Source: Gordius sp. MW1 (lineage: Eukaryota; Nematomorpha; Gordioida; Gordea; Gordiidae). From it: a stretch of DNA of 64,000 nucleotides. Made by a program: the position numbers and the translations under genes. Position 1 is the stretch's first letter, and each line of letters begins with the position of its first letter. Below are positions 23,331-35,860 of this stretch, one piece after another. The notes below the pieces were generated by a model, which was given only the letters and a program-made list of their open reading frames with translations, did not search any database and was not told where the DNA came from. The stretch spans positions 14,322,001 through 14,386,000 of the forward strand of contig OZ038526.1 of assembly GCA_964036665.1 (NCBI GenBank). Reading direction: 5' to 3'.

Positions 23331-25819
23331 TTGAAACAATCTAAACGCAACACGAAAATCTTAATTTCTCTCAATCTAAAACTTCGCCTCGTGCAAAAAT
23401 TCTTATCGAGATTCTAACAAGGACATAATGCTAAGAATATTTACTGACTTTTAAAGATTTTTTCAGATTCCTTTCGAATGAAAATGAAAAATAATATTTT
23501 TTTCGACCTCAAAATTTTTTCAATTCATTCGTTCAACCATATCGCCCCCATGAAAGTTTTCGATATAAGAGGTGAATTTTGTAAAAAAAAAAATTTTGAT
23601 CAGTCATCAAAAATTATTAACTTTAAATCACGATCGCATAGAGCTTGTTTCACAAAAACTAGAGACACGCTTAGAAAGCGATATTGAAACAATCTAAACG
23701 CAACTCGAAAATGGTAATTTCCCTCAATCTAAAACTTCCCCTCGTGCAAAAATTTTTATCGAGATTCTAACAAGGACATAATGCTAAGAATATTTACTGA
23801 ATTTTAAAGATTTTTTCAGATTCCTTTTGAAAGAATATGAAAAATAATATTTTTTTCGACCTCAAAATTTTTTCAATTCATTCGTTCAACCATATCGCCC
23901 CCATGAAAGGTCGATATAAGAGATGAATTTTGTAAAAAAAAATTTTGATCAGTCATCAAAAATTATTAACTTTAAATCACGATCGCATAGAGCTTGTTTC
24001 ACAAAAACTAGAGACACGCTTAGAAAGCGATATAAACAATCTAAACGCAACTCTAAAATTTTATCTCTCAATCTAAAACTTCCCCTCGTGCAAAAATTCT
24101 TATCGAGATTCTAACAAGGACATAATGTTAAGAATATTTACTGACTTTTAAAGATTTTTTCAGATTCCTTTCGAAAGAATATGAAAAATAATATTTTTTT
24201 CGACCTCAAAATTTTTTCAATTTATTCGTTCAACCATATCGCTCCCATGAAAGGTTTCGATATAAGAGGTGAATTTTGTAAAACAAAAATTTTGATCAGT
24301 CATCAAAAATTATTAACTTTAAATCACGATCGCACAGAGCTTGTTTCACAAAAACTAGAGACACGCTTAGAAAGCGATATTGAAACAATCTAAACGCTAC
24401 TTGAAAATCGTAATTTCCCTCAATCTAAAACTTCCCCTCGTGCAAAAATTTTTATCGAGATTCTAACAAGGACATAATGCTAAGAATATTTACTGAATTT
24501 TAAAGATTTTTTCAGATTCCTTTTGAAAGAATATGAGAAATAATATTTTTTTCGACCTCAAAATTTTTTCAATTTATTCGTTCAACCATATCGCCCCCAT
24601 GAAAGTTTTCGATATCAGAGGGGAATTCCGTAAAAAAAAATTTTTTGATCAGTCATCAAAAATTATTAACTTTAACTCACGATCGCATAGAGCTTGTTTC
24701 ACAACGCTTAGAAAGCGATATTGAAACAATCTAAACGCAACATGAAAATCTTAATTTCTCTCAATCTCAAACTTCGCCTCGTGATAAAATTCTTATCGAG
24801 ATTCTAACAAGGACATAATGCTAAGAATATTTACTGACTTTTAAAGATTTTTTCAGATTCCTTTCGAAAGAATATGAAAAATAATATTTTTTTCGACCTC
24901 AAAATTTTTTCAATTCATTCGTTCAACCATATCGCCCCCATGAAAGGTTTCGATATAAGAGGTGAATTTTGTAAAAAAAAAAATTTTGATCAGTCATCAA
25001 AAATTATTAACTTTAAATCACGATCGCATAGAGCTTGTGTAAAAAAATTAGAGACACGCTTAGAAAGCGATATTGAAACAATCTAAACGCAACTCTAAAA
25101 TTTTAATTTCTCTCAATCTAAAACTTCCCCTCGTGCAAAAATTCTTATCGAGATTCTAACAAGGACTTAATGCTAAGAATATTTACTGACTTTTAAAGAT
25201 TTTTTCAGATTCCTTTCGAAAGAATATGAAAAATAATATTTTTTTCGACCTCAAAATTTTTTCAATTTATTCGTTCAACCATATCGCCCCCATGAAAGTT
25301 TTCGATATCAGAGGTGAATTCCGTAAAAAAAAAATTTTGATCAGTCATCAAAAATTATTAACTTTAAATCACGATCGCATAAAGCTTGTTTCACAAAAAC
25401 TAGAGACACGCTTAGAAAGCGATATTGAAACAATCTAAACGCAATTCTAAAATTTTAATTTCTCTCAATCTAAAACTTCCCCTCGTGCAAAAATTCTTAT
25501 CGAGATTCTAACAAGGACATAATGCTAAGAATATTTACTGACTTTTAAAGATTTTTTCACTTTCCTTTCGAAAGAATATAAAAAATAATATTTTTTTCGA
25601 CCTCAAATTTTTTTCAATTTATTTGCTCAACCATATCGCCCCCATGAAAGTTTTCGATATCAGAGGTGAATTCCGTAAAAAAAATTTTTTTGATCAGTCA
25701 TCAAAAATTATTAATTTTAAATCACGATAGCATAGAGCTTGTTTCACAAAAATTAGAGACACGCTTAGAAAGCGATATTGAAACAATCTAAACGCAACTC
25801 TAAAATTTTAATTTCTCTC

Positions 25820-25830
25820 AATCTAAAACT
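25820..25830 (+). repeat. Target-site duplication, left copy
   Basis: AATCTAAAACT precedes the LINE and is repeated at 26,206-26,216 after the poly(A). It is native satellite sequence (CTCAATCTAAAACTTCC). The outer two A bases are ambiguous with the A-tail, so the duplication is 9-11 bp. Confidence 0.9.
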
Positions 25831-25832
25831 CC

Positions 25833-26105
25833 AAATCTAACGCCTCTCCCGACCTCATCTCTTCTACTGAGAGAAAGAAGGAGGATAAATACAAATACCT
25901 AAACAATATTATTTTCATACCAGTAGTAGCTACGACCCTCGGTAACTTAGGTCCCGAGGGCAGCCAATTCCTAAAACAAATTTCAAAATATATAACCTCC
26001 ATTACTCACGATCCCAAAGAATACTTTTTTATCAGGCAAAAGATCACAATGGAAATCGTTAAATCCAACACGATTTCCATACACGGATCAATGCCATCCG
26101 TTTAG
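25833..26105 (+). pseudogene. LINE ORF2 C-terminal fragment
   Basis: An open frame of 90 codons ends at TAG 26,103-26,105. It has no start of its own because the element is 5'-truncated at about 25,831. Residues 1-14 are polar (SNASPDLISST), followed by a charged stretch ERKKEDKYKYL. Next comes a hydrophobic strand with FIPVVATTLGNLGPEG, a helix-like QFLKQISKYI, and a final IRQKITMEIVKSNTISIHGS. The arrangement (basic/charged linker, then a V-x-x-x-T-L-G-x-x-G-P-E-G motif, then a helix, then the R-x-x-x-x-x-I-V-x-x-N-x-x-S tail) resembles the extreme C-terminus that follows the reverse transcriptase in many invertebrate LINE ORF2 proteins. That identification rests on pattern memory. The fragment lacks endonuclease and RT motifs and cannot be active. 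No frameshift or stop is visible, consistent with a recent insertion. Confidence 0.8.
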
Positions 26106-26165
26106 TTATAGCGCGTTTTTATATTTTTTATTCGTGTATATCATAATTATAATTATTTGTTTCTG

Positions 26166-26171
26166 AATAAA
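26166..26171 (+). promoter_or_regulatory. AATAAA polyadenylation signal of the LINE
   Basis: Canonical AATAAA in CTGAATAAAACTTTTAG, 12 bases before the A-tract begins at 26,183. It lies 60 bp past the ORF2 stop. Confidence 0.85.
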
Positions 26172-26182
26172 ACTTTTAGATC

Positions 26183-26207
26183 AAAAAAAAAAAAAAAAAA
26201 AAAAAAA
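26183..26207 (+). other. Poly(A) tail of the LINE
   Basis: About 25 uninterrupted A bases. The last two may belong to the right target-site duplication. An intact homopolymer of this length suggests a young insertion. Confidence 0.92.
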
Positions 26208-26216
26208 TCTAAAACT
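26206..26216 (+). repeat. Target-site duplication, right copy
   Basis: AATCTAAAACT directly follows the A-tail and leads into the normal satellite continuation TCCCCTCGTGC. It matches 25,820-25,830. Confidence 0.9.
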
Positions 26217-29200
26217 TCCCCTCGTGCAAAAATTCTTATCGAGATTCTAACAAGGACTTAATGCTAAGAATATTTACTGACTTTTAAAGATTTTTTCAGA
26301 TTCCTTTCGAAAGAATATGAAAAATAATATTTTTTTCGACGTCAAAATTTTTTCAATTTATTCGTTCAACCATATCGCCCCCATGAAAGGTTTCGATATA
26401 AGAGGTGAATTTTGTAAAAAAAAAAATTTTGATCAGTCATCAATGATTATTAACTTTAAATCACGATCGCATAGAGCTTGTTTCACAAAAACTAGAGACA
26501 CGCTTAGAAAGCGATATTGAAACAATCTAAACGCAACACAAAAATCTTAATTTTTCTCAATCTAAAACTTCGCCTCGTGCAAAAATTCTTATCGACATTC
26601 TAACAAGGACATAATGCTAAGAATATTTACTGACTTTTAAAGATTTGTTTAGCCTCCTTTCGAAAGAATATGAAAAATAATATTTTTTTTCGACCTCAAA
26701 ATTTTTTCAATTTATTCGTTCAACCATATCGCCCCCATGAAAGTTGTCGATATCAGAGGTGAATTCCGTAAAAAAAAATTTTTTGATCAGTCATCAAAAA
26801 TTATTAACTTTAAATCACGATGGCATAGAGCAACTAGAGACACGGTTAGAAAGCGATATTGAAACAATCTAAGCGCAACACGAAAATCTTAATTTCTCTC
26901 AATCTAAAACTTCGCCTCCTGCAAAAATTCTTATCGAGATTCTAACAAGGACATAATGCTAAGAATATTTACTGACTTTTAAAGATTTTTTCAGATTCCT
27001 TTCGAAAGAATATGAAAAATAATATTTTTTTCGACCTCAAAATTTTTTAAATTCATTCGTTCAACCATATCGCCCCCATGAAAGTTTTCGATATAAGAGG
27101 TGAATTTTGTAAAAAAAAAATTTTGATCAGTCGTCAAAAATTATTAACTTTGAATCAATATCGAATAGAGCTTGTTTCACAAAAACTAGAGACACGCTTA
27201 GAAAGCGATATTGAAACAATCTAAACGCAACTCTAAAATTTTAATTTCTCTCAATATAAAACTTCCCCTCGTGCAATCGTGCAAAAATTCTTATCGAGAT
27301 TCTAACAAGGACATAATGCTAAGAATATTTACTGACTTTTAAAGATTTTTTCAGATTCCTTTCGAAAGAATATGAAAAATAATATTTTTTTCGACCTCAA
27401 AATTTTTTCAATTTATTCGTTCAACCATATCGCCCCCATGAAAGTTTTCGATATCAGAGGTGAATTCCGTAAAAAAAAATTTTTGATCAGTCATCAAAAA
27501 TTATTAACTTTAAATCACGATCGCATAGAGCTTGTTTCACAAAAACTAGAGACACGCTTAGAAAGCGATATTGAAACAATCTAAACGCAACACGAAAATC
27601 TTAATTTCTCTCAATCTAAAACTTCATCTCGTGCAAAAATTCTTATCGACATTCTAACAAGGACATAATGCTAAGAATATTTACTGACTTTTAAAGATTT
27701 GTTTAGCCTCCTTTCTAAAGAATATGAAAAATAATATTTTTTTCGACCTCAAAATTTTTTCAATTTATTCGTTCAACCATAACGCCCCCATGAAAGTTTT
27801 CGATATCAGAGGTGAATTTTGTAAAAAAAAAATTTTGATCAGTCGTCAAAAATTATTAACTTTAAATCACGATCGCATAGAGCTTGTTTCACAAAAACTT
27901 CCTTTAGAAAGAATATGAAAAATAATATTTTTTCGATCTCAAAAATTTTTCCATTTATTCGTTCAACCATATCGCCCCCATGAAAGGTTTCGATATAAGA
28001 GATGAATTTTGTAAAAAAAAAAATTTGATCAGTCATCAAAAATTATTAACTTTAAATCACGATCGCATAGAGCTTGTTTCACAAAAACTAGAGACACGCT
28101 TAGAAAGCGATATAAACAATCTAAACGCAACTCTAAAATTTTATCTCTCAATCTAAAACTTCCCCTCGTGCAAAAATTCTTATCGAGATTCTAACAAGGA
28201 CATTATGCTAAGAATGTTTACTGACTTTTAACGATTTTTTCAGATTCCTTTCGAAAGAATATGAAAAATAATATTTTTTTCGACCTCAAAATTTTTTCAA
28301 TTTATTCGTTCAACCATATCGCCCCCATGAAAGGTTTCGATATAAGAGGTGAATTTTGTAAAACAAAAATTTTGATCAGTCATCAAAAATTATTAACTTT
28401 AAATCACGATCGCATAGAGCTTGTTTCACAAAAACTAGAGACACGCTTAGAAAGCGATATTGAAACAATCTAAACGCAACTCGAAAATCGTAATTTCCCT
28501 CAATCTAAAACTTAGCCTCGTGATAAAATTCTTATCGAGATTCTAACAAGGACATAATGCTAAGAATATTTACTGACTTTTGAAGATTTTTTCAGATTCC
28601 TTTCGAAAGAATATGAAAAATAATATTTTTTTCGACCTCAAAATTTTTTCAGTTTATTCGTTCAACCATAACGCCCCCATGAAAGTTTTCGATATCAGAG
28701 GTGAATTCCGTAAAAAAAATTTTTTTTGATCAGTCATCAAAAATTATTAACTTTAAATCACGATCGCATAGAGCTTGTTTCACAACGCTTAGAAAGCGAT
28801 ATTGAAACAATCTAAACGCAACACGAAAATCTTAATTTCTCTCAATCTAAAACTTCGCCTCGTGATAAAATTCTTATCGAGATTCTAACAAGGACATAAT
28901 GCTAAGAATATTTACTGACTTTTAACGATTTTTTCAGATTCCTTTCGAAAGAATATGAAAAATAATATTTTTTTCGACCTCAAAAATTTTCAATTTATTC
29001 GTTCAACCATATCGCACTCATGAAAGTTTTCGATATCAGAGGTGAATTCCGTAAAAAAAATTTTTTTGATCAGCTATCAAAAATTATTAACTTTAAATCA
29101 TGATCGCATAGAGCTTGTTTCACAAAAACTAGAGACACGCTTAGAAAGCGATATAAACAATCTAAACGCAACTCTAAAATTTTATCTCTCAATCTAAAAC

Positions 29201-29629
29201 TTCCCCTCGTGCAAAAATTCTTATCGAGATTCTAACAAGGACATAATGTTAAGAATATTTACTGACTTTTAAAGATTTTTTCAGATTCCTTTCGAAAGAA
29301 TATGAAAAATAATATTTTTTTCGACCTCAAAATTTTTTCAATTTATTCGTTCAACCATATCGCTCCCATGAAAGGTTTCGATATAAGAGGTGAATTTTGT
29401 AAAACAAAAATTTTGATCAGTCATCAAAAATTATTAACTTTAAATCACGATCGCATAGAGCTTGTTTCACAAAAACTAGAGACACGCTTAGAAAGCGATA
29501 TTGAAACAATCTAAACGCAACTCTAAAATTTTAATTTCTCTCAATCTAAAACTTCCCCTCGTGCAAAAATTAATATCGAGATTCTAACAAAGACATAATG
29601 CTAAGAATATTTACTGACTTTTAAAGATT

Positions 29630-29920
29630 TTTTCAGATTTCTTTCGAAAGAATATGAAAAATAATATTTTTTTCGACCTCAAAATTTTTTCAATTTATTC
29701 GTTCAACCATATCGCTCCCATCATAATGCTAAGAATATTTACTCACTTTAAAAGATTTTTTCATTCCCCTTTCTAAAGAATATGAAAAATAATATTTTTA
29801 CGACCTCAAAATTTTTTCAATTTTTTCGTTTATCGGACCCATGAAAGTTTTCGATATCAGAGGTGAATTCCGTAAAAAATTTTTTTTGATCAGTCATCAA
29901 AAATTATTAACTTTAAATCA
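29630..29920 (+). repeat. Truncated-monomer joint CGCTCCCAT/CATAATGC
   Basis: A monomer stops at CATATCGCTCCCAT and the next begins at CATAATGCTAAG, losing roughly 230 bp. The identical joint is seen near 8651, 29720, 33331, 36060, 36541, 37490, 38440, 47430, 48261, 49210, 50160, 56081, 56908, 57740 and 59391 (15 copies). Two descendants exist. One continues ACTCACTTTAAAAG, CATTCCCCTTTC and TTATCGGACCC, as here. The other continues ACTGACTTTTAAAG and CATATTCCTTTC (33331, 36060, 47430, 56081, 56908). Confidence 0.9.
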
Positions 29921-32900
29921 CGATCGCACAGAGCTTGTTTCACAAAAACTAGAGACACGCTTAGAAAGCGATATTGAAACAATCTAAACGCTACTTGAAA
30001 ATCGTAATTTCCCTCAATCTAAAACTTCCCCTCGTGCAAAAATTTTTATCGAGATTCTAACAAGGACATAATGCTAAGAATATTTACTGAATTTTAAAGA
30101 TTTTTTCAGATTCCTTTTGAAAGAATATGAGAAATAATATTTTTTTCGACCTCAAAATTTTTTCAATTTATTCGTTCAACCATATCGCCCCCATGAAAGT
30201 TTTCGATATCAGAGGGGAATTCCGTAAAAAAAAATTTTTTGATCAGTCATCAAAAATTATTAACTTTAACTCACGATCGCATAGAGCTTGTTTCACAACG
30301 CTTAGAAAGCGATATTGAAACAATCTAAACGCAACATGAAAATCTTAATTTCTCTCAATCTCAAACTTCGCCTCGTGATAAAATTCTTATCGAGATTCTA
30401 ACAAGGACATAATGCTAAGAATATTTACTGACTTTTAAAGATTTTTTCAGATTCCTTTCGAAAGAATATGAAAAATAATATTTTTTTCGACCTCAAAATT
30501 TTTTCAATTCATTCGTTCAACCATATCGCCCCCATGAAAGGTTTCGATATAAGAGGTGAATTTTGTAACAAAAAAAAATTTGATCAGTCATCAAAAATTA
30601 TTAACTTTAAATCACGATCGCATAGAGCTTGTTTCACAAAAACTAGAGACACGCTTAGAAAGCGATATTGAAACAATCTAAACGCAACTCGAAAATCGTA
30701 ATTTCCCTCAATCTAAAACTTCCCCTCGTGCAAAAATTCTTATCGAGATTCTAACAAGGACATAATGCTAAGAATATTTACTGACTTTTAAAGATTATTT
30801 CAGATTCCTTTCGAAAGAATATGAAAAATAATATTTTTTCGACCTCAAAATTATTTCAATTCATTCGTTCAACCATATCGCCCCCATGAAAGGTTTCGAT
30901 ATAAGAGGTTAATTTTGTAAAAAAAAAAATTTGATCAGTCATCAAAAATTATTAACTTTAAATCACGATAGCATAGAGCTTGTTTCACAAAAACTAGAGA
31001 CACGCTTAGAAAGCGATATTGAAACAATCTAAACGCAACTCTAAAATTTTATATCTCAATCTAAAACTTCCCCTTGTGTAAAAATTCTTATCGAGATTCT
31101 AACAAGGACATAATGCTAAGAATATTTACTGACTTTTAAAGATTTTTTCAGATTCCTTTCGAAAGAATATGAAAAATAATATTTTTTTCGACCTCAAAAT
31201 TTTTTCTATTTATTTGTTCAACCATATCGCCCCCATGAAAGGTTTCGATATAAGAGGTTAATTTTGTAAAAAAAAAAATTTGATCAGTCATCAAAAATTA
31301 TTAACTTTAAATCACGATAGCATAGAGCTTGTTTCACAAAAACTAGAGACACGCTTAGAAAGCGATATTGAAACAATCTAAACGCAACTCTAAAATTTTA
31401 TATCTCAATCTAAAACTTCCCCTTGTGTAAAAATTCTTATCGAGATTCTAACAAGGACATAATGCTAAGAATATTTACTGACTTTTAAAGATTTTTTCAG
31501 ATTCCTTTCGAAAGAATATGAAAAATAATATTTTTTTCGACCTCAAAGTTTTTTCAATTTATTCGTTCAACCATATCGCCCCCATGAAAGGTTTCGATAT
31601 AAGAGGTGAATTTTGTAAAAAAAAAAATTTGATCAGTCATCAAAAATTATTAACTTTAAATCACGATCGCATAGAGCTTGTTTCACAAAAACTAGAGACA
31701 CGCTTAGAAAGCGATATTGAAACAATCTAAACGCAACTCGAAAATCGTAATTTCCCTCAATCTAAAACTTAGCCTCGTGATAAAATTCTTGTCGAGATTC
31801 TAACAAGGACATAATGCTAAGAATATTTACTGACTTTTGAAGATTTTTTCAGATTCCTTTCGAAAGAATATGAAAAATAATATTTTTTTCGACCTCAAAA
31901 TTTTTTCAGTTTATTCGTTCAACCATAACGCCCCCATGAAAGTTTTCGATATCAGAGGTGAATTCCGTAAAAAAAATTTTTTTTGATCAGTCATCAAAAA
32001 TTATTAACTTTAAATCACGATCGCATAGAGCTTGTTTCACAACGCTTAGAAAGCGATATTGAAACAATCTAAACGCAACACGAAAATCTTAATTTCTCTC
32101 AATCTAAAACTTCGCCTCGTGATAAAATTCTTATCGAGATTCTAACAAGGACATAATGCTAAGAATATTTACTGACTTTTAACGATTTTTTCAGATTCCT
32201 TTCGAAAGAATATGAAAAATAATATTTTTTTCGACCTCAAAAATTTTCAATTTATTCGTTCAACCATATCGCCCCCATGAAAGTTTTCGATATCAGAGGT
32301 GAATTCCGTAAAAAAAAAATTTTGATCAGTCATCAAAAATTATTAACTTTAAATCACGATCGCATAGAGCTTGTTTCACAAAAACTAGAGACACGCTTAG
32401 AAAGCGATATTGAAACAATCTAAACGCAACACGAAAATCTTAATTTCTCTCAATCTAAAACTTCGCCTCGTGATAAAATTCTTATCGAGATTCTAACAAG
32501 GACATAATGCTAAGAATATTTACTGACTTTTAACGATTTTTTCAGATTTCTTTCGAAAGAATATGAAAAATAATATTTTTTTCGACCTCAAAATTTTTTC
32601 AATTTATTCGTTCAACCATATCGCCCCCATGAAAGGTTTCGATATAAGAGGTGAATTTTATAAAAAAAAAAATTTTGATCAGTCATCAAAAATTATTAAC
32701 TTTAAATCCCGATCGCATAGAGCTTGTTTCACAAAAACTAGAGACACGCTTAGAAAGCGATATTGAAACAATCTAAACGCAACACGAAAATCTTAATTTC
32801 TCTCAATCTAAAACTTCCCCTCGTGCAAAAATTCTTATCGAGATTCTAACAAGGACATAATGCTAAGAATATTTACTGACTTTTTAAGATTTTTTCAGAT

Positions 32901-33499
32901 TCCTTTCGAAAGAATATGAAAAATGATATTTTTTTCGACCTCAAAATTTTTTCAATTTATTCGTTCAACCATATCGCCCCCATGAAAGTTTTCGATATCA
33001 GAGGTGAACCGTAAAAAAAATTTTTTTGATCAGTCACCAAAAATTATTAACTTTAAATCACGATCGCATAGAGCTTGTTTCACAAAAACTAGAGACACGC
33101 TTAGAAAGCGATATTGAAACAATCTAAACGCAACACGAAAATCTTTATTTCTCTCAATCTAAAACTTCGCCTCGTGATAAAATTCTTATCGAGATTCTAA
33201 CAAAGACATAATGCTAAGAATATTTACTGACTTTTAAAGATTTTTTCAGATTTCTTTCGAAAGAATATGAAAAATAATATTTTTTTCGACCTCAAAATTT
33301 TTTCAATTTATTCGTTCAACCATATCGCTCCCATCATAATGCTAAGAATATTTACTGACTTTTAAAGATTTTTTCATATTCCTTTCGAAAGAATATGAAA
33401 AATAATATTTTTTTCGACCTCAAAATTTTTTCAATTTATTCGTTCAACCATATCGCCCCCATGAAAGGTTTCGATATAACAGGTGAATTTTGTAAAAAA

Positions 33500-35860
33500 A
33501 AAAATTTTGATCAGTCATCAAAAATTATTAACTTTAAATCACGATCGCACAGAGCTTGTTTCACAAAAACTAGAGACACGCTTAGAAAGCGATATTGAAA
33601 CAATCAAAACGCTACTTGAAAATCGTAATTTCCCTCAATCTAAAACTTCCCCTCGTGCAAAAATTTTTATCGAGATTCTAACAAGGACATAATGCTAAGA
33701 ATATTTACTGAATTTTAAAGATTTTTTCAGATTCCTTTTGAAAGAATATGAGAAATAATATTTTTTTCGACCTCAAAATTTTTTCAATTTATTCGTTCAA
33801 CCATATCGCCCCCATGAAAGTTTTCGATATCAGAGGTGGATTCCGTAAAAAAAAAATTTTGATCAGTCATCAAAAATTATTAACTTTAAATCACGATCGC
33901 ATAGAGCTTGTTTCACAAAAACAATAGATCGCCCCCATGAAAGGTTTCGATATAAGAGGTGAATTTTGTAAAAAAAAAAATTTGATCAGTCATCAAAAAT
34001 TATTAACTTTAAATCACGATCGCATAGAGCTTGTTTCACAAAAATTAGAGACACGCTTAGAAAGCGATATTGAAACAATCTAAACGCAACTCGAAAATCG
34101 TAATTTCCCTCAATCTAAAACTTCCCCTCGTGCAAAAATTCTTATCGAGATTCTAACAAGGACATAATGCTAAGAATATTTACTGACTTTTAAAGATTTT
34201 TTCAGATTCCTTTCGAAAGAATATGAAAAATAATATTTTTTTCGACCTCAAAATTTTTTCAATTTATTCGTTCAACCATATCGCCCCCATGAAAGTTTTC
34301 GATATCAGAGGTGAATTCCGTAAAAAAAATTTTTTTGATCAGTCATCAAAAATTATTAACTTTAAATCACGATAGCATAGAGCTTGTTTCACAAAAATTA
34401 GAGACACGCTTAGAAAGCGATATTGAAACAATCTAAACGCAACTCTAAAATTTTAATTTCTCTCAATTTAAAACTTCCCCTCGTGCAAAAATTCTTATCG
34501 AGATTCTAACAAGGACATAATGCTAAGAATATTTACTGACTTTTAAAGATTTTTTCAGATTCCTTTCGAAAGAATATGAAAAATAATATTTTTTTCGACG
34601 TCAAAATTTTTTCAATTTATTCGTTCAACCATATCGCCCCCATGAAAGGTTTCGATATAAGAGGTTAATTTTGTAAAAAAAAAAAATTTGATCAGTCATC
34701 AAAAATTATTAACTGTAAATCACGATAGCATAGAGCTTGTTTCACAAAAACTAGAGACATGCTTAGAAAGCGATATTGAAACTATCTAAACGCAACAAGA
34801 AAATCGTAATTTCCCTCAATCTAAAACTTTACCTCGTGTAAAAATTCTTATCGAGATTCTAACAAGGACATAATGCTAAGAATATTTACTGACTTTTAAA
34901 GATTTTTTCAGATTCCTTTCGAAAGAATATGAAAAATAATATTTTTTTCGACGTCAAAATTTTTTCAATGTATTCGTTCAACCATATCGCCCCCATCCAT
35001 GAAAGGTTTCGATATAAGAGGTTAATTTTGTAAAAAAAAAAATTTTGATCAGTCATCAAAAATTATTAACTTTAAATCACGATAGCATATAGCTTGTTTC
35101 ACAAAAACTAGAGACACGCTTAGAAAGCGATATTGAAACTATCTAAACGCAACAAGAAAATCGTAATTTCCCTCAATCTAAAACTTCACCTCGTGTAAAA
35201 ATTCTTATCGAGATTCTAACAAGGACATAATGCTAAGAATATTTACTGACTTTTAAAGATTTTTTCAGATTCCTTTCGAAAGAATATGAAAAATAATATT
35301 TTTTTCGACGTCAAAATTTTTTCAATGTATTCGTTCAACCATATCGCCCCCATCCATGAAAGGTTTCGATATAAGAGGTTAATTTTGTAAAAAAAAAAAT
35401 TTTGATCAGTCATCAAAAATTATTAACTTTAAATCACGATAGCATAGAGCTTGTTTCACAAAAACTAGAGACACGCTTAGAAAGCGATATTGAAACTATC
35501 TAAACGCAACAAGAAAATCGTAATTTCCCTCAATCTAAAACTTCACATCGTGTAAAAATTCTTATCGAGATTCTAACAAGGACATAATGCTAAGAATATT
35601 TACTGACTTTAAAAGATTTTTTCAGATTCCTTTCGAAAGAATATGAAAAATAATATTTTTTTCGACCTCAAAATTTTTTCAATTTATTCGTTCCACCATA
35701 TCGCCCCCATGAAAGGTTTCGATATAAGAGGTGAATTTTATAAAAAAAAAAATTTGATCAGTCATCAAAAATTATAACTTTAAATCACGATCGCATAGAG
35801 CTTGTTTCACAAAAATTAGAGACACGCTTAGAAAGCGATATTGAAACAATCTAAACGCAA
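33500..35860 (+). repeat. Segmental duplication, copy 1 (offset 5,099 bp)
   Basis: The run of units from the CAATCAAAACGCTACTTG variant (33,603), through ATGAGAAATAATA (33,748) and two CCCCCATCCATG units, to the GTTCCACC unit (35,643) recurs at 38,600-40,960 in the same order and nearly identical sequence. Inherited private changes include AACTGTAAATCACG and GAGACATGCTTAG. Confidence 0.88.

Larger units (their letters stand above)
15836..25830 (+). repeat. 353-bp satellite array, middle block
   Basis: Satellite resumes mid-monomer in the same orientation as on the left. The first unit is the long form with the ACAATAGATCGCCC joint, as expected from uninterrupted arrays. Around 17.6-20.7 kb, units alternate as ~704-bp dimers (equivalent points at 17,677, 18,381 and 19,789). 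From about 19.58 kb the array is one copy of a large segmental duplication. Small variants include a 7-bp tandem duplication giving GTGCAATCGTGCAAAA near 21,448. No genes are visible. Confidence 0.97.
25831..26207 (+). mobile_element. 5'-truncated non-LTR retrotransposon (LINE) insertion
   Basis: A 377-bp non-satellite segment containing the end of an ORF2-like frame, a 77-bp 3'UTR before the A-tail, an AATAAA signal and a terminal run of about 25 A. It is flanked by a 9-11 bp target-site duplication. These are the signs of target-primed reverse transcription with severe 5' truncation. A clade cannot be assigned from the C-terminus alone. A poly(A) tail fits L1-, Jockey-, I- or R1-like groups better than CR1 or RTE. 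The sister copy of the surrounding duplication has the empty site, so the insertion is younger than that duplication. Base composition is less AT-extreme than the satellite. Confidence 0.93.
25012..29153 (+). repeat. Segmental duplication, copy 2 (carries the LINE)
   Basis: This is the sister of 19,575-23,330. By eye the few differences include two A/T boundary shifts at constant length: CAAAATTTTTTCC at about 22,117 versus CAAAAATTTTTCC at about 27,939, and A7T8 at about 23,230 versus A8T7 at about 29,053. Beyond 29,153 this copy continues with units equivalent to about 24,030 on, so roughly two monomers (~702 bp) present after copy 1 are absent here. Confidence 0.9.
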
